Origin: Gramella jeungdoensis
Lineage (GTDB): Bacteria; Bacteroidota; Bacteroidia; Flavobacteriales; Flavobacteriaceae
Direction of reading: 5' to 3'
DNA: 64,000 bases
Assembly: GCF_023805255.1 (NCBI RefSeq)
Contig: NZ_JAMSCK010000001.1
Span: forward strand, 867,300-931,299
Shown here: piece after piece, positions 1-8,697 of the stretch
Layout of the letters: every line of letters begins with the position of its first letter
Position numbering within the stretch: position 1 is the first letter of the stretch
The notes under the pieces: generated by a model
What the model was told of the DNA's origin: nothing
Seen by the model: the letters and a program-made list of their open reading frames with translations, nothing else
Databases searched by the model: none
Made by a program: the position numbers and the translations under genes

Positions 1-1
1 G

Positions 2-385
2 CTTATGGATTTGTACGTTGAATCTCAGTATTACCGCGGCAGGCCATACATTGGTGAGTATCTGGACGAGTCTACCGGTTACTGGCTGATGGGTGACAGG
101 GAAAGAAGCCGCTATTATAATCACTCAACTTTTAATGACCTTGTGATCACTGGGCTTGTTGGTCTAAGACCTAGAGCCGATGAAAAAATAGAAGTTAATC
201 CTCTTATCCCGCAAGATCAGTGGGAATATTTCTGCCTGGACAATGTGTTATATCATGGGGATATCCTCACCATTATCTGGGATAAAACTGGTGAAAAGTA
301 TAATAAAGGTAAAGGTTTGAGAATCTTTAGAAATGGTGAAGAGGTCGCTTCATCTGAAAAGCTGGAAAGAATAATTGCTGAGTAA
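2..385 (+). CDS. C-terminal part of a large glycoside hydrolase (5' end outside the window)
   Basis: The reading frame is open to the left edge, so this is the tail of a longer gene; the first ATG seen at base 5 is internal. The visible segment has the (alpha/alpha)6-barrel end signature 'YLDESTGYW' followed by 'RSRYYNHSTFNDLVITGLVGL', then a beta-rich C-terminal domain. This resembles the end of MGH1/GH63- or GH95-like glycosidases that sit in polysaccharide loci. It is followed after 12 bp by the GH78 rhamnosidase on the same strand, so it is probably co-transcribed. The exact family cannot be fixed from 127 residues. Confidence 0.7.
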   Translation, partial: LMDLYVESQYYRGRPYIGEYLDESTGYWLMGDRERSRYYNHSTFNDLVITGLVGLRPRADEKIEVNPLIPQDQWEYFCLDNVLYHGDILTIIWDKTGEKYNKGKGLRIFRNGEEVASSEKLERIIAE

Positions 386-397
386 ATAAGAGAGAGC

Positions 398-3142
398 ATG
401 AAAAGGATTTTAATAGTAATAATGGCCGTTTTCAGTTCAGGACTGGTTTTCGCACAAAGTGGGATAAAATTACAGGAGCTGGAATGTGAAATGCTCGAAA
501 ACCCGTTAGGTATAGACGTGGTACAGCCACGTTTAGGTTGGAAAATCAAAACCGAAAAATCCCGGGTGATGCAGGAGGCTTATCACATTATGGTTGCTTC
601 CAGTCTGGAAAAACTGAATAATAATAATGCAGATTTATGGGATACAGGAAAGGTAACCAGCGATCAGTCAATTAATATTAAGTATAAAGGGAAGGAGCTC
701 GACAGTAAGGATAAAGCTTTCTGGAAGGTAAAGGTCTGGACTAATAAAGGCGAAACCGAATGGAGTGAAACGGCGTACTGGACCATGGGGATCCTTACTT
801 ATGCTGAATGGAAATCCACCCGATGGATTGGTTACAATCAACTTTTTCCCGGTGAAAGCGTAAGCCAGTTTTCAAGGTTGTCTGCCCGCTATGTCAGGAA
901 AAATATTGATCTGGAAAAACCGGTAAAAGAAGCCAAGATTTACCTGTTGGGAATGGGGCTATATGAACTATACATCAATGGGAACCAGATTGGCGATCAG
1001 GTTTTGGCACCAGTTCCAACAGATTATACCAAAAACGTAAAGTACAATGTTTTTGATGTTACCGAAGAACTTTCTGAAGGGAAAAATGTTATAGGTACTA
1101 TTCTTGGAAATGGACGCTATTTTGCGATGCGGCAGGAATACAAACCCTATAAAATTAAGAGTTTTGGATTTCCGAAAATGGCTTTGCAACTGGTTGTAAA
1201 ATATGAAGATGGCACTTCTGAAACCATCAAAACTGATGAAAGCTGGAAGTTTACTGCGAACGGTCCTATTCGAGCCAATAATGAATATGATGGGGAAACT
1301 TACGACGCACGTATGGAAATCTCTGGATGGAACAGGGTTGGTTTTGACGATTCAGACTGGATGAATTTGATGTGGGTTCAGGAGCCGGGAGGTTTTTATG
1401 AGGGACAGATGACTCCTAATATGAAAGTCAAGGATACGGTGATGCCTGTTACCATAGCTACGAAAGATGATGGCTATATCTTGGATATGGGCCAGAACAT
1501 GGTAGGCTGGTTGCAGATTAAAGTTAATGGTAAACGTGGCGATACAATTAAAATGAAATTTGCCGAATCTTTGAAAGAGGATGGTTCCTTATATACGGCC
1601 AACCTTCGGGATGCAAGGGTGACCGATCGGTATATTCTGAACGGAAGCGGCACCGAAGTCTGGGAACCTAAATTTGTATACCACGGCTTCCGTTTTGTAA
1701 AAATTACGGGCCTGCAATATGAACCTAAAGTCGAGGATTTTATTGGTAAGGTCGTGTATGACGATATGGAAACGGTAGGTTCTTTTGAATCGTCTAATGA
1801 AACAATGAATCAAATTTTTGAAAACGCTTTTTGGGGAATACGCGGTAACTATAAAGGCATGCCCATAGATTGCCCACAGCGTAACGAACGCCAACCATGG
1901 TTGGGTGACCGAACGACCGGAGCCTATGGGGAAAGTTTTTTGTTTGACAACCAGACGCTGTATTCCAAATGGCTGGACGATATCAAATACTCCCAGACGT
2001 TAGACGGTGGTATTCCAGATGTGGCTCCGGCATTTTGGCGTTATTATGGTGACGGCGTAACCTGGCAGGGCGCCTATATTACGGTAGCAGATATGTTATA
2101 CCGGCAGTATGGCGATGTTTCCGGAATTAGGAAGCATTATCCCTATATGAAAAAATGGGTCAAATATATGGAGGATAATTACCTGAAAGATAACCTGATG
2201 ACCAAGGATAAATACGGGGATTGGTGTGTGCCGCCAGAATCTCTGGAAATAATCCGTGCCCAGGACCCTGAACTGTTGACCGATGGAGAAGTACTCGCCA
2301 GCGCCTTTTACTATTATCTACTGAATTTAATGGAAAAATTTGCCGGACTCATCGATGCTGAACAACAGGACATAGCTTATTATCAGGATCTTTCTGCTCG
2401 GGTGAAAAAAGCTTTTAATGAAAAATATCTTGATAAGTCCAAACTGGTCTATGCAAATAATACTGTGACAGCTAACGTACTTCCATTGGCGTTTGGAATG
2501 GTGCCAAAGGAATATGAGCAACAGGTTTTTGAAAATATGACCCATGAGATTGAAGTCAACAAAGACGGTCATATCAGTACCGGAGTGGTGGGTACACAAT
2601 TTTTAATGCGAACCCTAACGGATTTTGGTCGACCTGATCTCGCCTTTAAACTGGCATCAAACCGAACATATCCCAGTTGGGGTTATATGGTGGAAAACGG
2701 AGCAACTACCATCTGGGAATTGTGGAACGGAAACACTGCAGACCCGGAAATGAATTCTCAGAATCACGTAATGTTACTTGGCGATTTAATGATCTGGTAT
2801 TTTGAAGATATGGCGGGAATTAAATCTGATCCTAAGCATCCGGGTTTCAAAAAAATCCTGATGCAGCCCCATTTTGATACCGGACTGAATTATGTGAATG
2901 CCGCCTACGATTCCAGCTATGGGGAAATAAAAAGTCATTGGAGGAAAAAAGGTAAAAACCTGAATTGGGAAGTGATGCTTCCACCAAATACTTCTGCCAA
3001 AATCTATCTGCCTGTTTCAAAAGCTTCTGAAGTAAAAGTCAACGGTCAACCGGTTGATGATTTGGCCGAAGAAATTTCGGTTGAAGATGGTCAGCTGGTT
3101 TTTGAACTGTTATCGGGTGATTATACAATTAAAACAAACTAA
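398..3142 (+). CDS. GH78 alpha-L-rhamnosidase, secreted
   Basis: This 914-residue enzyme should release terminal alpha-L-rhamnose from glycans in the periplasm. It starts with a signal peptide (about residues 1-20, ending FAQ). Next come beta-sandwich rhamnosidase N-terminal domains to about residue 450, an (alpha/alpha)6 barrel, and a C-terminal beta domain. The GH78 motif DCPQRNERQPW (491-501) carries Glu497, the expected general acid, and GATTIWELW (768-776) carries Glu774, the expected base. Length fits bacterial GH78. It lies in a run of same-strand secreted glycosidases, and rhamnose catabolism genes follow downstream. The assignment is firm; the natural substrate (ulvan-like, rhamnogalacturonan or other) is inferred only. 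Confidence 0.93.
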   Translation: MKRILIVIMAVFSSGLVFAQSGIKLQELECEMLENPLGIDVVQPRLGWKIKTEKSRVMQEAYHIMVASSLEKLNNNNADLWDTGKVTSDQSINIKYKGKELDSKDKAFWKVKVWTNKGETEWSETAYWTMGILTYAEWKSTRWIGYNQLFPGESVSQFSRLSARYVRKNIDLEKPVKEAKIYLLGMGLYELYINGNQIGDQVLAPVPTDYTKNVKYNVFDVTEELSEGKNVIGTILGNGRYFAMRQEYKPYKIKSFGFPKMALQLVVKYEDGTSETIKTDESWKFTANGPIRANNEYDGETYDARMEISGWNRVGFDDSDWMNLMWVQEPGGFYEGQMTPNMKVKDTVMPVTIATKDDGYILDMGQNMVGWLQIKVNGKRGDTIKMKFAESLKEDGSLYTANLRDARVTDRYILNGSGTEVWEPKFVYHGFRFVKITGLQYEPKVEDFIGKVVYDDMETVGSFESSNETMNQIFENAFWGIRGNYKGMPIDCPQRNERQPWLGDRTTGAYGESFLFDNQTLYSKWLDDIKYSQTLDGGIPDVAPAFWRYYGDGVTWQGAYITVADMLYRQYGDVSGIRKHYPYMKKWVKYMEDNYLKDNLMTKDKYGDWCVPPESLEIIRAQDPELLTDGEVLASAFYYYLLNLMEKFAGLIDAEQQDIAYYQDLSARVKKAFNEKYLDKSKLVYANNTVTANVLPLAFGMVPKEYEQQVFENMTHEIEVNKDGHISTGVVGTQFLMRTLTDFGRPDLAFKLASNRTYPSWGYMVENGATTIWELWNGNTADPEMNSQNHVMLLGDLMIWYFEDMAGIKSDPKHPGFKKILMQPHFDTGLNYVNAAYDSSYGEIKSHWRKKGKNLNWEVMLPPNTSAKIYLPVSKASEVKVNGQPVDDLAEEISVEDGQLVFELLSGDYTIKTN

Positions 3143-3163
3143 AAGAATTTCTGTAGAAAAGAT

Positions 3164-5107
3164 ATGAAAACATACCAAAAATTAGGTAGTCTGCTTTTTT
3201 TGATCCTTATGGCATCCTGCCAAAACAATAAAGAAAATCAGGCTAGGAGTAAGGAAATTTCCCTTGAGGACAAAACCTGGAAAGAAGGCATTGTTACTGA
3301 AGAATACATTTATAAAACGGCACCTTATCCTTCGGCTCATGCTGCGACCATTGAGGAAACTACTTCGGGAGACTTGATTGCATCCTGGTTTGGTGGAACG
3401 CATGAGCGTAATCCTGATGTGGGGATTTGGGTTAGCAAGCGTACTGATGACGGCTGGACAGAAGGTGTCGAAGTCGCCAATGGGGTGATTAACGATACTT
3501 TGCGCTATCCCAGCTGGAATCCGGTGCTTTATCAGGTGCCCGATGGAGAATTATTGTTATTCTATAAAGTGGGCCCGCATCCTTCAACATGGTGGGGAAT
3601 GTTAAAGCGCTCATCTGATGGTGGGGAAACCTGGTCTGAAGCCGAGGAACTTCCGGAAGGCTATTTGGGTCCTATCAAAAACAAACCGGTCCTTCTGAAC
3701 AACGGAAAACTCATCCTTCCATCGAGTGTGGAAGGCAACGGCTGGAATTTACGAATGGAATCCACTCCAGACTTCGGTAAAACCTGGAATACTACAGACA
3801 CTATTCCAAGTGGAGAAAAAGATATTCAAGCAATACAGCCAAGTATTCTGGTTCATGAAGACGGTAAACTACAAGCGATAGGCCGTACAAAAAACCGTGC
3901 ACTTTTCACAACCTGGTCTGAGGATAATGGTGAAACCTGGTCAGGAGTCGATTTACTTTCAATTCCTAATAATAACTCGGGAACAGATGCAGTAACAATG
4001 GAAAATGGCAAGCATGCACTTATTTACAACCATGTACTTCCTGCCGGCGATAATTATAAAGATAAACGCTCTCCGCTCAACTTGGCGATCTCAGAAGACG
4101 GTATTAACTGGGAGGCAGCCCTGGTTTTGGAGGATTCCAAAATTAGTCAGTATTCTTATCCTGCAATCATACAGGGGTCTGACGGGATGCTTCATGCCGT
4201 ATATACATGGAGGAGACAACGTATAAAATATGTTAAAATCGATCCTGAAAAACTGGTTACTTTTCCCATTAAAAATGGAGAATGGCCCGGTCCTGTCCAG
4301 GAACGCTATAAAATTGGGGTATGCGACTGGATGATCCTAAAAAGGCAGAAACTCAGTGCTTTTGAACTTGCCGAAGAGATTAATGCAGATGGGATAGAAC
4401 TCGATATGGGAAGCCTGGGCGATCGTGATACTTTTGAGAGCAAGCTGGATGATTCTGAAGAGCGTGCAAAATTTTTAAGTAAATCTGATTCTACCGGGGT
4501 GGAAATTTCTTCGATCGCGATGTCAGGTTTTTATGCGCAATCCTTTGCCGAGCGACCTACTGTAAAACAAATGGTGGGCGATTGTATCGAAACAATGAAA
4601 AATATGAACGTGCCTGTAGCCTATTTGCCACTTGGCGTTACCAATGACCTCAAGAAATATCCGGAATTGCGACCTGCCATTGTGGAGAGGCTTCGCTGGG
4701 CAGGGGAACAGGTTAATGATATTGATGGAGTGATAGCCATTGAAACTTCTTTAAGTGCTTCCGAGGAGAAAGAGTTACTTGAAGAAATTGGTAATAAGAA
4801 CATTAAAATATCTTTTAATTTTTCAAAAGCTGTTGAAAATGGCTGGGATATTTCCAAGGAATTAAGAACACTGGGTAGGGATAATATTGCGCAGATTCAT
4901 GCTTCAACCACCGATGGGGTTTGGCTAGAAAACAATGAAGATATCGACCTTCCTAGGATCAAAGAAACTTTGGATAACATGTATTGGAAAGGCTGGTTAA
5001 TCGTGGAACGCTCCAGGGACACCTCAATGGTTCACGATGTAAAAGCCAATTATGGAGCTAACGTAAAGTATTTAAAGGAAATTTTTCAAGAAAAAGAACA
5101 GGAATAG
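3164..5107 (+). CDS. Sialidase-like beta-propeller lipoprotein fused to a xylose-isomerase-like TIM barrel
   Basis: A lipoprotein of 647 residues (lipobox LMASC, Cys19). Residues about 40-375 are a BNR/sialidase-type beta-propeller of the predicted-neuraminidase (COG4692) kind, with 'SWFGGTHERNPDVGIW' near residues 74-89 and several Asp-box-like S-x-D-x-G-x-T-W repeats. From about residue 382 (YKIGVCDWM) a second domain resembles sugar-phosphate isomerase/AP-endonuclease-2 TIM barrels. No classical GH33 FRIP motif is evident. Propellers of this broad type include hydrolases and lyases acting at rhamnose-uronate linkages (GH145, PL25), which would suit this locus, but that is inference. Catalytic competence of the TIM barrel is unknown. 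Confidence 0.8.
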   Translation: MKTYQKLGSLLFLILMASCQNNKENQARSKEISLEDKTWKEGIVTEEYIYKTAPYPSAHAATIEETTSGDLIASWFGGTHERNPDVGIWVSKRTDDGWTEGVEVANGVINDTLRYPSWNPVLYQVPDGELLLFYKVGPHPSTWWGMLKRSSDGGETWSEAEELPEGYLGPIKNKPVLLNNGKLILPSSVEGNGWNLRMESTPDFGKTWNTTDTIPSGEKDIQAIQPSILVHEDGKLQAIGRTKNRALFTTWSEDNGETWSGVDLLSIPNNNSGTDAVTMENGKHALIYNHVLPAGDNYKDKRSPLNLAISEDGINWEAALVLEDSKISQYSYPAIIQGSDGMLHAVYTWRRQRIKYVKIDPEKLVTFPIKNGEWPGPVQERYKIGVCDWMILKRQKLSAFELAEEINADGIELDMGSLGDRDTFESKLDDSEERAKFLSKSDSTGVEISSIAMSGFYAQSFAERPTVKQMVGDCIETMKNMNVPVAYLPLGVTNDLKKYPELRPAIVERLRWAGEQVNDIDGVIAIETSLSASEEKELLEEIGNKNIKISFNFSKAVENGWDISKELRTLGRDNIAQIHASTTDGVWLENNEDIDLPRIKETLDNMYWKGWLIVERSRDTSMVHDVKANYGANVKYLKEIFQEKEQE

Positions 5108-5140
5108 TATTATCTGTATCCACTGAATTTTATTGATTAT

Positions 5141-8100
5141 ATGAGAAAAAGACTATTCATAGTATTTTTTATTTCAGTTCTGGTTTCTTCTTGTAAAACA
5201 GGGGAAGGTCAAAGGGCTGCCACAAATGGTGAAAATCAGCAGGAAACAGCTGATGTTCCAAGGCAGCTTATTGCATTAAACGAAGATTGGAAAACCATCA
5301 GGGAAGATTCCGATTTACTTACCGATACGACCAATATCGAAAATTCAAATTTTGATGATACCTCCTGGGAAACGGTAGAAGTACCACATAACTGGGATCA
5401 GTATTATGGTTATCGGAGAATGAAACATGGTAATCTTCACGGAACTGCCTGGTACAGAAAAGAACTTGAATTAGATTCAAATAACAAGGGAAAGAGACAT
5501 TTTCTATTCTTTGAGGGAGTTGGTTCTTATGCAACAGTTTGGGTAAATGGTAAAAAAGTTGGCGGTCATAAAGGAGGAAGAACCAGTTTTACCCTGGATA
5601 TTACGGAAGCGGTTGATTTTGAAGGTCAAAATACAATCATTGTGAAGGCAGCTCATCCGCCGTTTATTGCAGATCTTCCGTGGGTATGCGGAGGCTGTTC
5701 GGGGGAATGGGGTTTTTCTGAAGGTTCACAGCCTATGGGGATTTTCAGACCGGTATCTCTAATTCTTACCAATAATATCAAAATTGAGCCTTTTGGGGTG
5801 CATATCTGGAATGACCAGGATATTTCCGCAGAAAGAGCTCAGCTCTATGTGGAAACAGAAATAAAAAATTACGGAAATTCTGCAGAGGAAATTGAAGTTG
5901 TCAATCAGCTTTATGATAAAAACGGAATTTCGGTGGCAGAAACATTAAATAGCCTTAATCTTCAAAAGGGAAATCCGGAAGTTTTAAAACAGGAATTGCC
6001 CTTGATAGAGAATCCGAATCTATGGTCACCTGAAGATCCTTACCTGTATAATCTCGTCACTATCATTAAGAAAGATGAGAAGATAATAGACAAGATTGAA
6101 ACTCCCTATGGAATCCGGTGGATCAGCTATCCGCATAACCGTCAGGATGGGGATCAGCGGTTTTTTCTAAACGGGAAGCCATACTTTATCAATGGGACCT
6201 GTGAATATGAACATATGATGGGAAAAAGCCATTCGTTCACAGAAGAGATGGTTGGTGCAAGGGTGGAGCAAATGCTCGCCGGAGGTTTTAATGCTTTTCG
6301 CGAATCTCACCAGCCCCATAATTTGCGATATCAGCATCATTGGGATGAAAAGGGAATAATGTTCTGGAGCCAGTTTTCGGCACATATCTGGTATGACACG
6401 CCAGAGTTCAAAGAGAATTTTAAAAAATTACTACGAGACTGGATCAAGGAAAGGAGGAACAGTCCTTCCATTATCATGTGGGGACTTCAGAATGAAAGCA
6501 CAATTCCCAAAGCTTTTGCAAGGGAATGCACCGAAATAATCCGCGAAATGGATCCCACTTCTTCAGGACAGCGACTGGTCACTACTTGTAATGGTGGCGA
6601 AGGAACCGATTGGAATGTGATCCAGAACTGGTCAGGAACCTATGGGGGCGATCCTTATAATTACGGGAATGAGTTAAAACAAGATCTGTTGAATGGGGAA
6701 TATGGAGCATGGAGAACTACAGATATGCATACCGAAGGGCCTTTTGATCAGGATGGAAAATATAGTGAGAACCGGTTTTCTCAATTGATGGAGATCAAAG
6801 TACGTGAGGCTGAAAAGGTGAAGGATAGTGTGGTTGGTCAGTACCACTGGCTGTTCAGTTCGCATGAGAATCCCGGGCGTATTCAGAATGGTGAAGCATA
6901 CAGGGATATTGACAGGATAGGACCAGTTAATTATAAGGGACTCTTTACTGCATGGGGTGAGCCTTTGGATGCCTATTATATGTATCGCGGCAATTATGCT
7001 TCCAAAAAGACAGATCCCATGGTTTACATAGTTTCTCATTCCTGGCCTAACCGTTGGATGGACCCGGGAGTAAAAGACAGCATCGTGGTATATTCAAATT
7101 GTGATGAGGTGGAACTTTTCAATGATCTTGATGGATCCAGTCTCGGAAGAAAGAACAATCCGGGTATTGGCAACCACTTTCAATGGAAGGATGTAAAGAT
7201 CGGTTATAATGTATTGAAGGCAAAAGGCTTCGTTGATGGTAAAGAAGTAGCGACCGATGTAGTGCTTTTAAATAACCTGCCGGAATCTCCTGGTTTTCAG
7301 GAATTAAAATCTTCAGAAAAAGAAGTGCTGAGACCTGAACCAAATGAGAATTATATATACAGGGTCAATGCCGGAGGTCCGCAATACATCGATAGCTTCG
7401 GAAATGTATGGCTGGCCGATGTGCAGAAAACTTCTGAAGATACCTGGGGTTCACTTTCCTGGACAGATGAATTCGAGAACCTGCCCGCATTTTATGCAAG
7501 CCAGCGAAGGACCTGGGACCCAATTCAGAATACCGAAAACTGGGATCTGTTCCAGACATTCCGGTTTGGTATGGATAAACTTAAATACGAGTTCCCTGTA
7601 AAAGATGGAGAGTATGAAGTAGAACTTTATTTTATAGAGCCCTGGTATGGTACCGGCGGTGGTCTTGATTGCATCAACTGGAGGAATTTTGATATCGCCA
7701 TTAATGAAAAGACTGTACTCAGGGATTTCGATATATGGAAAGAAGCCGGTCATGATACCGCTATTAAAAAGACTTTTAAGGTACAGGCAAAGGATGGGAT
7801 GATCAAGATTTTCTTTCCGAAGATCACTTCAGGCCAAGGTGTGATCTCGGCAATTGCAATAAAAGGAAAGCAGCAAACTGCGGCAAGGCCGTCCCCGGGA
7901 AATATACAGGATCTTTTGTCTGCAGGGGATGTTCAGAAGAGATCCTGGCTTGATCTGGGACAGAAACAATATCTGAATTCCAAAGAAGAATGGACAGAGT
8001 TGCCTTACCAGGTTTTCGGAGCAGAATGGCTTAGCTTTTCTAAAGATCACAAGACTTCAGGTTCTTTTAGTTTAAGGGAAAATTCCTCGGTGTATGTTCT

Positions 8101-8695
8101 TACCGGTACAGATTCCCTGAACAAACCGGAATGGATGCAAGATTTCAAAAAGGTAGCTGGCAAGGCAATGAACTCTGAAAATCAAGAATATTATGTATAT
8201 CTGGATACCATTCAGAAGAATAAAACTTTCAGATTTGGAAATAGCAATGCGAAACAGGACTTCTCCATAGCAGTGGTGCCGATTTATCAGATGGGAGAAG
8301 GTGAAGAATCCCGTCCGAGCATCAAATTTGAAGCGGAAGAGGCCCTTTATACAGCTGAGAAAACAGGGAACTTTAAGGATGATGGTTATGTGGATTTTGG
8401 GAGTAAAAGCCCGGCCAGTATCGAATGGGAGGTAAATCCCGGTCTGGCTGGTATTCATCTTTTAAGATTCAGGTACATGAATATGAATGATGAACCCCTC
8501 GATGTCAAGCTTGAAATAATAGCAGTGAATGGGACAGTGGTAAGAAATGATATTATAACCTTTCCCGTTCGTAATGAAAAATGGAAAATACTGAATACCA
8601 CCACCGGAGGTTATATCAATGCCGGGAAGTACAAGATCAGGATCTCAGGCGAAGATCTGAAAGGTTTAAGGTTAGAATCCTTTGAATTTCAATAA
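5141..8695 (+). CDS. GH2-family glycosidase lipoprotein with malectin-like and CBM-like C-terminal domains
   Basis: This 1184-residue lipoprotein (VSSC lipobox, Cys18) has the GH2 order: jelly-roll sugar-binding domain, immunoglobulin-like domain, TIM barrel. The acid/base is Glu452 in 'WGLQNES', and the likely nucleophile is Glu520 in 'NGEYGAW'. After the barrel come a DUF4982-like segment (about 640-700), a malectin-like domain (about 737-905) and a terminal CBM-like beta-sandwich (about 1058-1184). It probably acts as an exo-beta-glycosidase (galactosidase or glucuronidase type) at the cell surface or in the periplasm. It ends 2 bp before the next GH2 gene, so the two are co-transcribed. 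The exact linkage cannot be read from sequence. Confidence 0.88.
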   Translation: MRKRLFIVFFISVLVSSCKTGEGQRAATNGENQQETADVPRQLIALNEDWKTIREDSDLLTDTTNIENSNFDDTSWETVEVPHNWDQYYGYRRMKHGNLHGTAWYRKELELDSNNKGKRHFLFFEGVGSYATVWVNGKKVGGHKGGRTSFTLDITEAVDFEGQNTIIVKAAHPPFIADLPWVCGGCSGEWGFSEGSQPMGIFRPVSLILTNNIKIEPFGVHIWNDQDISAERAQLYVETEIKNYGNSAEEIEVVNQLYDKNGISVAETLNSLNLQKGNPEVLKQELPLIENPNLWSPEDPYLYNLVTIIKKDEKIIDKIETPYGIRWISYPHNRQDGDQRFFLNGKPYFINGTCEYEHMMGKSHSFTEEMVGARVEQMLAGGFNAFRESHQPHNLRYQHHWDEKGIMFWSQFSAHIWYDTPEFKENFKKLLRDWIKERRNSPSIIMWGLQNESTIPKAFARECTEIIREMDPTSSGQRLVTTCNGGEGTDWNVIQNWSGTYGGDPYNYGNELKQDLLNGEYGAWRTTDMHTEGPFDQDGKYSENRFSQLMEIKVREAEKVKDSVVGQYHWLFSSHENPGRIQNGEAYRDIDRIGPVNYKGLFTAWGEPLDAYYMYRGNYASKKTDPMVYIVSHSWPNRWMDPGVKDSIVVYSNCDEVELFNDLDGSSLGRKNNPGIGNHFQWKDVKIGYNVLKAKGFVDGKEVATDVVLLNNLPESPGFQELKSSEKEVLRPEPNENYIYRVNAGGPQYIDSFGNVWLADVQKTSEDTWGSLSWTDEFENLPAFYASQRRTWDPIQNTENWDLFQTFRFGMDKLKYEFPVKDGEYEVELYFIEPWYGTGGGLDCINWRNFDIAINEKTVLRDFDIWKEAGHDTAIKKTFKVQAKDGMIKIFFPKITSGQGVISAIAIKGKQQTAARPSPGNIQDLLSAGDVQKRSWLDLGQKQYLNSKEEWTELPYQVFGAEWLSFSKDHKTSGSFSLRENSSVYVLTGTDSLNKPEWMQDFKKVAGKAMNSENQEYYVYLDTIQKNKTFRFGNSNAKQDFSIAVVPIYQMGEGEESRPSIKFEAEEALYTAEKTGNFKDDGYVDFGSKSPASIEWEVNPGLAGIHLLRFRYMNMNDEPLDVKLEIIAVNGTVVRNDIITFPVRNEKWKILNTTTGGYINAGKYKIRISGEDLKGLRLESFEFQ

Positions 8696-8697
8696 AC

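Noticed and set aside
4005..4226. Other-frame ORFs inside the glycosidase genes
   Set aside because: Each lies within a long, motif-verified gene in another frame and shows no motif of its own.
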